Below the pieces are notes generated by a model, which was not told where the DNA came from, made no database searches, and saw only the letters and a list, made by a program, of their open reading frames with translations. DNA of 64,000 nucleotides from Sanguinoderma infundibulare (lineage: Eukaryota; Basidiomycota; Agaricomycetes; Polyporales; Polyporaceae). The DNA lies in the NCBI GenBank assembly GCA_032821775.1, contig JAVLRN010000002.1, forward strand, positions 1-64,000. Reading direction: 5' to 3'. The translations under genes were made by a program, and so were the position numbers. Positions 8,310 to 18,830 of the stretch are shown piece after piece (within the stretch, counting starts at the first letter, position 1; each line of letters opens with the position of its first letter).

Positions 8310-11300
8310 TTACATCGGGATCGCCGGCATTGCAGGGTCGCGCTCCGGCTCCGTCTCCTCCGCAACGCTGCTCAGACCGTCGCCCTCAGATCCCGCGTTC
8401 TTCTTCTTCTTCGACTTCGGCGACGAACTCGGGCTTCCGCCGCCCTCCCCAATGGGCGTCGCACCTCCCGCAGACGAGTGAGAACGCTTCCGACCCGTGC
8501 CTGTGAGACGCATCAGTGCAATCTCCACACTCAGCAGATGCATAAACACATACCACTGCCTTTCGCCGTCTTTGCAGCTCTGGAGGGCCCTGCGCCCTCA
8601 GCCGCGCCTGCACCGCTGAGACCGGCTCCTCCAGACCCGCTCGCTTGTGCATTTGCTTCCTGCACACGCGCCCTGGACCGCGTCGCCGTGCCGCCTGCCT
8701 GAGTTGCGCGAGTCGCCGCCGCACCACCCTGACCGCGGCTGACTGGCCTGGGCTTCGGACCGCGTGCCTTTGGCGGTGGGACGTCGTCCTGCTCGATCTG
8801 AGGGGCGGGGTCGTCGACGAAGGGGTCCGAGGCGTCTTGCATGACGATGTCCCTGGTCTCAGTGGGGGCCGGCTCGGCGATCTCGGGGATAGCAGATGGG
8901 GGAGGAGATGCGGGGGCTGCGGCAGTGGGTGCCGCGGTGGCAGAGTCGCTGTCAAATGGAGTGAGTGTGGTGTGTTCAGATGGAGCGGGGAGGAGTGTGG
9001 GTACGCACATGTGTTCGAGCGGGGTGGGGGTGTTGAGGACGGGGGGAATGGTGATTGCGGGGTTGGGGGAGGCGGCTGCTTTGCCTTTGCCCTTGGTGGA
9101 CTGCTGCTCAGCGGCGGGAGCGTTGTGTGCAGACTGACCTTCGTCTGAGTGGGCGTCGTTATCGTCATCGTCGTCATCGCCGTTGTTGTCCTCGTCGTCC
9201 TCGTCGTCCTCGTCTTCGGAGTTGGAGTCGTTTACAGGGCGAGCTTGCCGCTTGCTGGATGGGGTATAAGCCGCGGAGTCCTTTGTTTTGCGGGACTTGG
9301 AGCGGGGAGCGGCGAGGAACTTCTTCCAGTCGTAGTCCTGGGGGCGAATGGAGCGGTCGTTGGGGTCGGCGCCGTTAGCCTTGCGGATTGCGCGGAATGT
9401 GGTGTATTTTTTGGGGTCTGCGTCGCGGAATTCTTCGAGGGAGGGGTAAGCGTGTTGAGAGTCAGCGCGGGGGACCTTGGGGATGTGGATGGGGCGCTGG
9501 TTCTGAGAGGTGGGGAGGACGACTGGTGCGCCGGGGGGAGCGGTGTGCTGGGCCTCTATCATCTGGCCGTTGTCGTGCATTGTCTGTGGGGGAGAAAGGT
9601 GAGTTTAGAGAGAGGAGAGGAATGAGAGGAGAACGTGCCTGGAGGAGCTCCTCGAGCTTGATTGCGACGGGTGCGGGGAGGCCGCGGGGGAGGTTTTGTG
9701 CGATGCCGTTGCGGGCGCAGGCTGCGCCGGTGACTGCGGTGATGACGCGATGCATCTGGCGAGTGCAGTCCTGGCGGCGGGAGACGCTTTCGAGCTCGAG
9801 GACTGCGTTGTCGAGGGTGATGCGGGGGCGGCCGGCGTTTCTTTTTTCGCCTACTCTGATGAGGTTGTCGAGGATGTCGTTGTCCCAGTTTGCCCATTTG
9901 AAGACTGTGTTGGCCTGTGTCTTGCCAGGGCGGTCGGCGGAGACCTCGACTGCGATGGTTGAGTTGCAGTAGTTTGAGGCGAAGTCGACGAGGGACTGGC
10001 GGAGGTCGCGGCCTGCGCTGTAGTCGAGGATGCGGGCGGTGGTTGCGAGTGTGTGCTGGTATCCGTAGTAGCACAGGATAGCGTAGGTGAGGGAGGTGTC
10101 TGGAGCGCTCCTCGGCTTGACGTCCCTCCAGCTAGCGGCGTGGCGGAACATGAAGAGGAGGGCGGGGTTTTTCTGGACGCCGCCGATGGGGAGGCCGGGG
10201 AAGATCTTGCAGACGTTGTCGAACTGGGAGAGGGCGTCGTCGTTGGCGGAGGAGGATGATGCGGCCTTTGGGGCCGGCTTCTGGGCCCCCATGATGTTGC
10301 GGATGTATTCGGTCATGGTGGAGATGGTCTTGAGGTCTGCGGGGGTGAAGGAGAGCTCGAGGTCGTTGTCGTCGATGATGTCTGGGGGCGGCATCTTGGT
10401 CTTGTCCGCTTCGCCTCTGGGGTTGACCTTGCTGATGGAGGAGAGCCAGGCGGAGTAGCCGATGGAGTAGAAGCGATCTATAGCGGGGGTGGTGAACTCG
10501 GCGAGGAGGATTGCGACCTCTGCGATGGCGGGGATGTTGTTGAAGAGCCAGCGGAAGAACTGGATGTGATGTGAGCGAGAGTTGTGGGGGAGACAGTTGA
10601 GTGCGAAGCGTACCTCTGTGCCGACCTTGGTGTTTGCGCGGAACATGGTGTCGCGTGTGAGGAAGTGGACGGCATATGAGCCGTAATCCCAGAAGGCTAT
10701 TTCGTCCGGGCGGCGGATGTTTGAGTCGACGAGGGGGTCGAGGGTGCGGACGATCTGTGGGTGGGGGTGAGTATTGAATGTGATAAGAGCGGAACAGAAT
10801 GTGAAGTGCGATGAAGTATGAAGTCACTGGACAAGACTCTAGTCCGCGCGGACACACGAGTGGTGTGTCCGCGCGGACACAAGGGTCGTGTGTCTGCGCG
10901 GACACAAGGGTGGTGTGTCCGCGCAGACACAAGGGTCGTGTGTCCGCGCGGACACACGAGTGCTGTGTCCGCGCAGACACACGAGTGCTGTGTCCGCGCA
11001 GACACACGAGTGCTGTGTCCGCGCAGACACGTCGGGACAAATAAATCACGAAGTACACTCACCCACTGGATCGTCGGCCCGTACTGCTCCAGGATCCGCC
11101 GCAGATCCTGCAGGAACGACGCGGTCGGCCACGGCAGGTCGTACGCCTTCTCCGCACGAACCATCTCGTGCGTCCACCGCAACCGCCGCGCAGCTCCAGC
11201 CAACGCCTTCACGTCCTTCTCCTCGCTCGACCCAGCCTCGGGCTCCCACGTCCCAGTCACGTTCCCATTCTCGTCCTCCGTCTGCATGTACGCACCAAGC

Positions 11301-13070
11301 CGCTCCTCCCAGTCCGCAATCAAGATCCGGTCCACAGCCTTCTTGTACTTCTTCAGCGCACCCGCCAGGATCGCGTTCTCCCGGTGCCCCAGATAGTTGA
11401 TCGCACCCCGCGGCCGAAGCAGCAGCACGTACTGCTCGTCAATCTTCTTCAGCACGTCCTGCGTCCACACAATGTCCCGCACCCCAGCTCCAAACACCTC
11501 CCCCTCCAGCTTCTGGTACCGCCCCATAATCTCCTTCTCATACTTCCCCTGCAGCTCCCGCCGGTCCCGCTCAAGCAACTGCTCCCACGTCTTGCCCCGG
11601 TGGTGCTTCGCCACTAGCTCCGCAGGGACCGCGACCACGTCCTTCGGGTCGTCCACCCAGATCTTCACAACGTCCCGCAGAAGCTGCCCCTCCTCGTCCT
11701 CTGCGTCGTCCACGTCCGCGAATGCCCCAGGGCTCGCGATTAGCCGCATCCGCCGCATCCCGTCCCGCACAAGCCGCGCCCAGAACTGTACACACATCTT
11801 CAGCACACAACCACGCACTAGCTCAATTCATCAATATACAAACTCACCTCCCCGATCGCACACGACTGGTTGTGCGCTCGCGTCGGCGGCTTCAGCACAG
11901 AGTCGAACAGCTTCACAGTCAAGATCTGCCCGTTCCGGTACGCAGAAAACGTCGCCAAGTCTGTCACAATCTCCCACAGCGCAGGCGTCGTCAGCAGGTA
12001 CGACGGCGGGAACGCACTCTGCTGCGCCGCCGTCATCACAGGCCGCAGAATCGCATTGCTCCACTTCCCCATGTACAGCGTCATCTCCCCGCCCCCTGCA
12101 TGCGTCTTCTTCCACTCCACAACATTCGCCTCCATCGCCGCAAGGTACCCAAACAGCCGCTCCTCCTGCGTCGCACGAAGGCTCGGCAGGTACTCGTTCT
12201 GCGACAAGTGCCGGCACAGCGCTTCCCCGCACTCCTCTAAATCATTCACATCATCACTTCACCACATTCTACAAAAAAAAAGGACATCCACATACCTGCA
12301 ATGAACAGGTGCACGCACCATTGCCCCGCACTCCCAATCTTCCCATCCACAACGTCCAACGCAAGCCGAACCGTCTCCAGCTCCTCCATCTGCTTCTTCG
12401 ACCCCCCGTCCCCCAGCTTGTTCGTCACCCGCGCCAGCCCCTCCGCCTTCTTCTCCCGCTCCTTCTCCAGCCGCGCCTTCCACGCCGCCATCGCCTTCGC
12501 CCGGTGCTGCCCACTGAAAAAATCAACCACCAGCGGCGGCAGATCCACCCGCGACTTGAATCGCAGCTCGGGGAGCTCCTCCCACGGAACCGCCTCGTCT
12601 GTCTTCTTCGCATACGTCCCCTCCACCAGGTCCTCGACACGCACCTGCATCAGCAGCGGCGCCGTGTTCGGGTGCTTACCTTCTGTGTCGAACGACCGCA
12701 CGAGCTTGGCCACCGACGCCGCCACCACTCCCCGCTGGTTCCACGTCCCCCACCGGTACGTGACCCCCGCCGGCTCCGTCAGCACGTCCAGCCGACACTT
12801 CCCCAGGAACGCCTTCTCCTCCTCGCGCTGGCGTGCCCGGATTGCTTGCTCCTGCGGATGCGGAGCCGTCTCCTCCTCCTTCACCTTCGGCATCCGCACC
12901 CCAGACACCTGTACAAACGTCAGTTTTCCTCACCTATCACACACCCATCTGTACTGTACCTTGCCCTCGTCCTGTCATTCCACAATATAATTAGTAGCAG
13001 CCACAATCCACGCAGCTGATCCACGCACCTCAGTCCCCTGGGTTTTTTTCGATTTACCGCGAGGAGGCAT
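8310..13070 (-). CDS. GQHR (ParB/sulfiredoxin-like) motif protein, gene A, 1,353 residues
   Basis: Nine exons join in frame: 13070-13029, 12971-12960, 12908-12296, 12236-11848, 11785-11063, 10754-10614, 10559-9639, 9583-8554 and 8500-8310. The start is MPPRGKSKK. A GQHR motif sits near residue 151 (VVDFFSGQHRAKAM), followed by a GQWCVHLFIA strand; together they resemble the GQHR nucleotide-handling domains of the ParB/sulfiredoxin fold. The middle 700 residues are unrecognised. The C-terminal third is low complexity: a strong acidic run near 1065-1095, Pro/Ala-rich sequence, then basic KSKKKK, suggesting a nuclear protein. Exon 2 is only 12 nt. The intron after exon 7 starts with GC instead of GT. 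The intron 11062-10755 contains a minisatellite. The biochemical role is unknown. Confidence 0.72.
10838..11036. repeat. 25-bp palindromic minisatellite, intronic copy 2 (about 8 units)
   Basis: Same GTGTCCGCGCGGACAC core as at 5752-6700, with spacer ACGAGTGCT or AAGGGTCGT. It occupies most of the 308-nt intron 11062-10755 of the GQHR gene. The flanking splice sites (GTGAGT and CCCACAG) are intact. Confidence 0.93.
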
Positions 13071-13734
13071 GCTTGTCTACAAATTGCGTCAGAATCGGTC
13101 CCCTGATACCATGATCAGCACTTACATATGATTGTACTTGCGGTTGATTTATTGTTTGATGTTCGGCTAGGTTGCTCGCGTCGCTGGTGAGCAATGGGGA
13201 GAAGGAGAGCGCCGGTGCGTCCCCCATCCTCGATCGCCCCCATCGATCGATGCCCTGTGCCCAGCCTCATGGCATGTCCCTTCCCGGTCCCTCCACTCCA
13301 AATCCAGCCGATCGCCGCCCTGCCACTCGACACTTTTCCTCCGACCAAGTCCCGCCAGGCACCGGTGACACCCGGTCTTCTCTCTGTATCCGACCTCTTC
13401 TCTTCCCGTGTGGCACTGTCTTCTTCCTCGGTACCTTATTGTGTCGCACTGCCACAGGTCTTCTGCGTCCGATCGGTTTGAAGCTTAACTCTGATTCATT
13501 CCTCTCCAACTCCGTTGGCTTTTCTGGTGTTTCCTCTGTATGTAATCCTCTTCTATTTATTGTAGGATATGTTTCTGTGATATATCTGCAGTTTATTGAG
13601 ACGTTTCAAAGACACGCTGCTGCTTTTGCCTGCGCGGACACAGCTTCAATGCATCTGATCGGAATAACTGTATATTGTAATTTGCATAAAGGTACCGGAA
13701 ACTGCGGGCCGGGCCGGCCCACTGCCAGTCCGCG
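13071..13734 (-). promoter_or_regulatory. Upstream region of the GQHR gene
   Basis: No coding sequence is evident. The region is present again upstream of the partial copy (15908-16570) and in part at 14625-14850, so it moves with the gene. It ends in GGCCGGGCCGGCCC next to a minisatellite. A promoter role is inferred only from position and from its co-duplication. Confidence 0.4.
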
Positions 13735-14088
13735 CGGAGGCAGCACCCTTGTGTCCGCGCAGACACACGACCCTTGTGTCCGCGCAGACACACAACACTT
13801 GTGTCCGCGCAGACACACCACCCTCGTGTCCGCGCAGACACACCACCCTTGTGTCCGCGCAGACACACAACACTTGTGTCTGCGCAGACACACCACCCTT
13901 GTGTCTGCGCACACACACGACACTTGTGTCCGCGCAGACACACGACCCTTGTGTCTGCGCACACACACGACACTTGTGTCCGCGCAGACACACGACCCTT
14001 GTGTCTGCGCGGACACACAACACTTGTGTCCGCGCGGAGGCACCTCCCTTATATTCGCGTGGACACAGCACCCCTGTGTCCGCGCACT
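13735..14088. repeat. 25-bp minisatellite, upstream copy (about 14 units)
   Basis: Units of GTGTCCGCGCAGACACACnACCCTT, related to the intronic blocks but mostly with CGCGCAG instead of the perfect palindrome. It lies between the GQHR gene's upstream region and a telomere-like seam. Confidence 0.92.
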
Positions 14089-14116
14089 TTCAACTCCGAA
14101 GTCCTAGCTTTTTGTT

Positions 14117-14133
14117 ACCCTGACCCTGACCCC
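14117..14133. repeat. Telomere-like seam ACCCTGACCCTGACCCC
   Basis: Degenerate CCCTGA units follow the conserved string GTCCTAGCTTTTTGTT. The same arrangement ends the other two copies (15290-15305 and 16954-16970). It is interpreted as the inner junction of a segment once added to a chromosome end. Confidence 0.65.
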
Positions 14134-14177
14134 GCCTACTCAACACCCCCCTTCATCCCCTCTACTCAACCCCCCTG

Positions 14178-14381
14178 TTCATTGCGCACGGACCATGGTA
14201 CGATTTGTCCGTATCCAATGAGAGTTCATGCAAACCCGTGCAAACACAGGAATACTAAGGTTGCCCTGACGAGCTTATAAGTGAAACGGGGCTGGGACGT
14301 GGTACTACCAAGTCCCCCATTGGCAACCGTTTCATAGCACAGTCGTTTGTGGTGTTCATCTCCTCCCTAATCCTGATCACG
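14178..14381 (+). mobile_element. Penelope-like 3' terminal unit, copy 2
   Basis: Nearly identical to 3376-3570, with scattered substitutions. It ends at CTCCCTAATCCTGA. A third unit follows almost at once, giving the tandem arrangement expected of pLTRs. Confidence 0.7.
14259..14328 (+). ncRNA. Type I hammerhead ribozyme, copy 2 (probably weakened)
   Basis: Stem I (GGTTGCC with GGCAACC), CTGACGA and GAAA are intact. Stem II is GCTT-AT-AAGT, with its closing pair now G-T. The base before the cleavage triplet's T is A instead of G, breaking the C15.2-G16.2 pair in stem III. Reduced or lost activity is likely. Confidence 0.8.
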
Positions 14382-14399
14382 CCATCGCTTTGACACAGT

Positions 14400-14615
14400 T
14401 ATTTGCAATTGCGCACGGACCATTGTACGATCGGTTTAATTCAGTCAATCGGAACTCTGTGTGAATGGACCAAACAACAGGATACTAAGGTTGCCCTGAC
14501 GAGCATATAAGCGAAACAGGCGAGCAGGAGGTCGGCAAGTCCACCTCCCCTGTTGGCAACCCCCTTTTGTAGCTAGTCATTGCGTGTTCACTCCATCCTA
14601 ACTCTAACCCTTAAC
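14400..14615 (+). mobile_element. Penelope-like 3' terminal unit, copy 3 (diverged)
   Basis: It begins with TTTGCAATTGCGCACGGACC like copy 1. The middle is diverged but the ribozyme core is conserved. It ends in telomere-like CCTAACTCTAACCCTTAACT. Confidence 0.7.
14489..14561 (+). ncRNA. Type I hammerhead ribozyme, copy 3 (compensatory changes)
   Basis: Stem I and both core strings match copy 1. Stem III differs in sequence yet still pairs: CAGG with CCTG, then GAGGT (14528-14532) with ACCTC (14543-14547), where copy 1 has CGG/CCG and GGGAC/GTCCC. Such paired changes indicate past selection on the fold. Stem II is reduced to two clear pairs. The triplet is GTT, cleaving after 14554. Confidence 0.88.
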
Positions 14616-15305
14616 TCTGTTTCCTCTTCAACTCCGTCAGCTTTTCTGGTGTTTCTCCTATATATAATCCTCGTCCATTTGTTGTAGGATATGTTTCTGT
14701 AATATATCTGCAGTTTATCGAGACCTTTTGAAGGCACACTGCTGCTTGTGCTTACGCAGACACAGCTTCATGGTGTCTGCTCTGAATATCTGTATGTTTT
14801 GATTGACATACAAAGCCCGGAAACCCCGGCCTGGCCCGGCCCACAGTGCCTTCGCGTGGATGCACCACCCCTATGTCCATGCAGAGATACGACCCTTGTG
14901 TCTGTGCGGAGCCACAACCCTTGTGTCCACGTAGAGACACCACCCATATGTCCACGCGGACACATGACCCTTGTGTCTGCATGGAGATAAGGGTTGTGTC
15001 TCCGTGTGGAGACACTATCCATCTGTTTGTACAGAGACACAACCATTGTCTCTGCATGGAGACACTACCATTGTCTCCGTGTGGAGACACTACCCTTGTG
15101 TCCATGCAGACACATGACCATTGTCTCCGCATGAAGACACTACCCTTGTGTCTGCATGGACACACGACCCTTGTGTCCGTGCAGACACACCTCCCTTGTG
15201 TCCGTGCAGACACACCTCCCTTGTATCTGCGTGGACACAGCACCCCTGTGTCCGCGCACTTTCAACAGCGAAGTCCTAGCTTTTCGCTGCCCTAACCCTG
15301 ACCCC
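14616..15305. repeat. Partial copy of the GQHR upstream region plus diverged minisatellite
   Basis: From about 14625 the sequence parallels 13490-13730 (shared GTAGGATATGTTTCTGT, ATATATCTGCAGTTTAT). A diverged block of about 25-bp units follows (14870-15250), then the seam CCCTAACCCTGACCCC. No gene is present. It is the most decayed of the three copies, so probably the oldest. Confidence 0.75.
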
Positions 15306-15329
15306 CTCTACTCAACCCCCCTGTTCATC

Positions 15330-15907
15330 GCCTTCGCCCGGTGCTGCCCACTGAAAAAATCAACGACCAGCGGCGGCAGATCCACCCGTGACTTGAATCG
15401 CAGCTCGGGGAGCTCCTCCCACGGAACCGCCTCGTCCGTCTTCTTCGCATACATCCCCTCCACCAGGTCCTCGACCCGCACCTGCATCAGCAGTGGCGCC
15501 ATGTTCGGGTGCTTACCTTCTGTGTCGAACGACCGCACGAGCTTCACCACCGACGCCACCACCACTCTCCGCTGGTTCCACGTCCCCCACCGGTATGTGA
15601 CCCCCGCCAGCTCTGTCAGCATGTCCAGCTGACACTTGCCCAGGAACGCCTTCTCCTCCTCATGCTGCCGCGCCCGGATCGCTTGCTCCTGCGGATGTGG
15701 AGCTGTCTCCTCCTCCTTCACCTTCGGCATCCACACCCCAGACATCTGTATAAATGTCAGTTTTCCTCACCTATCACACACCCATCTATACTGTACCTTG
15801 CCCTTGTCCTGTCATTCCACAATATAATTAGTAGCAGCCACAATCCACGCAGCTGATCCACGCACCTCAGTCCCCTCGGTTTTTTTCGATTTACCACGAG
15901 GAGGCAT
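15330..15907 (-). pseudogene. 5' fragment of a second GQHR gene copy
   Basis: The first three exons of the GQHR gene (start ATG at 15907, microexon, exon 3 from 15745) are repeated with a few percent change. The copy stops dead in the middle of exon 3, just after GQHRAKAM, where it abuts CTACTCAACCCCCCTGTTCAT. Everything downstream is missing, so it cannot encode the full protein. The offset to the intact gene is a constant 2,837 bp up to about 16990, so this is one block duplication. Confidence 0.85.
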
Positions 15908-16990
15908 GCTTGTCTACAAATTGCGTCAGAATCGGTCCCCTGATACCATGATCAGCACTTACATATGATTGTATTTGCGGTTGATATACTGTTTGATGTT
16001 CGGCTAGGTTGCTCGTGTCTCTGATGAGCAATGGGAAGAAGGAGAGCGCCGCCGCGTCCCCCATCCTCAATCGCCCCCATCGATCAATACCCTGTGCCCA
16101 GCCTCATGGCATGTCCCTTCCCGGTCCCTCCACCCCAAATCCAGCTGATCGCCGCCCCACCGCTCGACACTTTTCCTCCGACCAAGTCCCGCCAGGCACC
16201 GGTGACACCCGGTCTTCTCTCTGCATCTGACCTCTTCTCTTCCCATGTGGCACTGTCTTCTTCCTCGGTACCTTATTGTGTCGCACTGCCACACATCTTC
16301 TGTGTCCGATTGGTTTGAAGCTTAACTCTGATTCATTCCTCTCCAACTCCATTGGCTTTTCTAGTGTTTCCTCTGTATGTAATCCTCTTCTATTTATTGT
16401 AGGATATGTTTCTGTGATATATCTGCAGTTTATTGAGACATTTCAAAGACATGCTGCTGCTTTCACCTGCACAGACACAGCTTCAATGCATCTGATCGGA
16501 ATAACTGTATATTGTAATTTACATAAAGGTACCAGAAACTGCGGGCTGGGCCGGCCCACTGCCCATCCGCACAGAGGCAGCACTTTTGTGTCTGCGCAGA
16601 CACACCACCCTTGTGTCCACGCAGACACATGACCCTTGTGTCCGCGCAGACACACCACCCTTGTGTCCGCATGGACACAGCACTCGTGTGTCCGTGCAGA
16701 CACACCTCCCTTGTGTCCGCATGGACACAGCACTCGTGTGTCCGTGCAGACACACCTCCCTTGTGTCCACGCAGACACACCTCCCTTGTGTCTGCACAGA
16801 CACACAACACTTATGTCTGCGCGGACACACGACCCTTGTGTCCATGCAGACACACCTCCCTTATGTCTGCGTGGAGGCACCTCCCTTGTATTCATGCAGA
16901 CACAGCACCCCTGTGTCTGCGCACTTTCAACTCCGAAGTCCTAGCTTTTTGTTACCCTGACCCTGACCCCACCTACTCAACACCCCCTTT
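15908..16990. repeat. Duplicated upstream region and minisatellite of the GQHR gene
   Basis: It parallels 13071-14153, including the 25-bp minisatellite (16570-16925, about 14 units, partly mutated at CpG sites) and the terminal seam ACCCTGACCCTGACCCC (16954-16970). With 15330-15907 it forms a 1.66-kb segmental duplication. Confidence 0.88.
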
Positions 16991-17189
16991 CATGAGGCCA
17001 CCATGAGCCTGCAATGAGGCCAGGGAACAATAAGGGAACCTATTTGCATAACAATGACCAATGATGGACCAGAACTGGGCTCCTCCCAGACTGGCCTTGG
17101 GAGATAAGATATGATAAATAGCATCTGGGGTCACACCCCCAGATAAGATAGGAGAGAAGATAATGATAAACACCACCCAGGCTGTGCCG

Positions 17190-17308
17190 GCCTTCAGGAA
17201 TGGAACATTGCCAAACGTGGTGTGAAAAACCATGACAACAAGGCAGCTGCATTGTCAGAATGCTTGATGACCTGCTCAATGACCTCGCAGGGGAGTTTAA
17301 AAGACATG
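17190..17308 (-). pseudogene. F-box N-terminal fragment
   Basis: A start MSFKLPCEVIEQVIKHSDN resembles the first helices of basidiomycete F-box proteins, which recruit targets to SCF ubiquitin ligases. The frame stops after about 37 residues and no continuation was found, so it is probably a remnant. Confidence 0.4.
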
Positions 17309-18365
17309 ACAGATGCAAGGAAGATGCCAGAAAAGCTCGGGTGGGTTTGGATCGATAGACAAGAGGTAGGGCAGGAGAGCAAGGTGGGCGAGATGTGGTG
17401 GAGGGTGACATGGACATATGTGGATGAGATCGGTGAGAGTCCGCAAAGTGCATGCCGGCAGTTATCAATAATTGGAGACAGTACATGGTGCAAGCGCGCA
17501 TTTGACTGGCACCGGACCACATGCGCGCAAGAATAAACTTACTTGGATCAAATCCAGATACACTGACAAACCCATCCAAGGCAATATGTCTGTGGCTTGT
17601 CACAGGGTTAGGCTTGCGATTGGAGCAGAGCGTACTCGTCTTGCGACGACGAGACCCAAAGGAGAGTTGAAGAAGGCCACTCCTCCAATCCGGTACCCTG
17701 AGAGAACTTGTTGTCAGCGGACTGGACATGATCAGTGAGCAATCGAAGTCTTCACTGCGTCCCAGTGCTTGCAGGACGATTGTTGCGTGCCACAATCCAC
17801 CTTCGCTTGTCCACCCTCGCTAACATCTAAATGTATGGTGGCACCGTAGCCGCAAAAGTCGTGTATGCATGTATCTGGTCCGCCCAGGTTCAAGCTTCCC
17901 ATGTAGACGAAAGGGGAGTCAAGGCGGTGCATGGGCGTTGTGGGGAAGCGTGGAGGACCTAAGAATAGGACGCGTAGTCGGGCACATTTGAGCTGAACAC
18001 TCACAGGGTGCATCGAACCTATCAATGAACCCGACGTAAACCAATTATGGCCGTCAGAATACGGAGATGCGCAAGCAACGAATGCCGTTCGCACTCACAT
18101 TTATGCGCGCGCTTCGGCATACATCGCAGGGAAGATCAACGCGGAAAGGAATGCATCGACAGTTCATAAACGGGTCATATACACAACGTGCCCTGGCAAA
18201 ACACGGAGTGGTATCTGGTATCGAGGCCTTGAAGAGGGTGACCGCTCACAGCTGAACGAGCGTAAGCACTGCATAGTAAGTCGAAAAAGATCCCAGTCCG
18301 ACGCACCGATAGCCCCACCGCCTCCCCATATCACCGCAACTCAAGACCAAATCTCAAGCTCCGGC
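17309..18365. other. No supported gene
   Basis: A minus-strand frame at 18094-17732 contains a cysteine-bearing stretch (GGPDTCIHDFCGYG) but no recognisable family and no clear start or partner exon. The region marks the transition from the terminal mosaic to ordinary gene-bearing DNA. Confidence 0.35.
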
Positions 18366-18830
18366 TCACACAAGCAGCAAGCCCAACAACATTCCACCGT
18401 GACCCACCGCCCCAACGAGGATCGTCTTCCGCGAATACAGCGCCGCGCTCAAGGACCCTGAGCCATTCCCTGCCGAGCTACTCGTGGCGGTCGCTCTCGG
18501 AACGGTCACTGAGCTGTTCGCACGGGCTGAAGAGGATGTGAACGGGTTCGAAAACGTCGCCCAGGGCGTGGGCGAGGGGAAGGAGAGGAAGGTGCTCGTC
18601 GACGCGCACGCGCAGAGTGACTGCTCGGCGATGCTCTCCGCTGGACCGAGGTCACCCGGGCACGAGGTCGAGATGCACGCGATGAGGTGCGAGACAAAGA
18701 GAGTCGAACTGTGAGTTTGATAGCGACGCAAAGACGGCGGGATTGCGGGGCCGTTAGCAACGGCGGTGTACGTGCTTGAGGACGAACACTCACACAAGTT
18801 CACGTTGACGATCCTCGATCGGATACTATC
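18366..18830 (-). CDS. CFEM-type Ser-rich protein with GPI-like tail (5' exons unresolved)
   Basis: The second half of a CFEM domain is visible: NLCECSSS, then an intron (about 18772-18710), then LFVSHLIACISTSCPGDLG and AEQSLCACAS. CFEM proteins are fungal extracellular cysteine-rich proteins, often GPI-anchored at the cell surface. A serine-rich linker follows, and the C-terminus is hydrophobic (ILVGAVGHGGMLLGLLLV), as expected for GPI attachment. Upstream exons with the signal peptide and first cysteines probably lie at 18880-19150 but could not be joined with certainty. Confidence 0.5.
   Translation of the reverse strand, partial: DSIRSRIVNVNLCECSSSSTYTAVANGPAIPPSLRRYQTHSSTLFVSHLIACISTSCPGDLGPAESIAEQSLCACASTSTFLSFPSPTPWATFSNPFTSSSARANSSVTVPRATATSSSAGNGSGSLSAALYSRKTILVGAVGHGGMLLGLLLV

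Noticed and set aside
8386..9148. Long overlapping frames on both strands opposite exon 8 of the GQHR gene
   Set aside because: They mirror low-complexity GC-rich coding sequence; only one frame continues across the neighbouring splice sites.
3561..13070. A single giant gene spanning both minus-strand genes
   Set aside because: The GQHR gene has its own stop after a basic tail at 8310, and no splice join connects it to the next gene.
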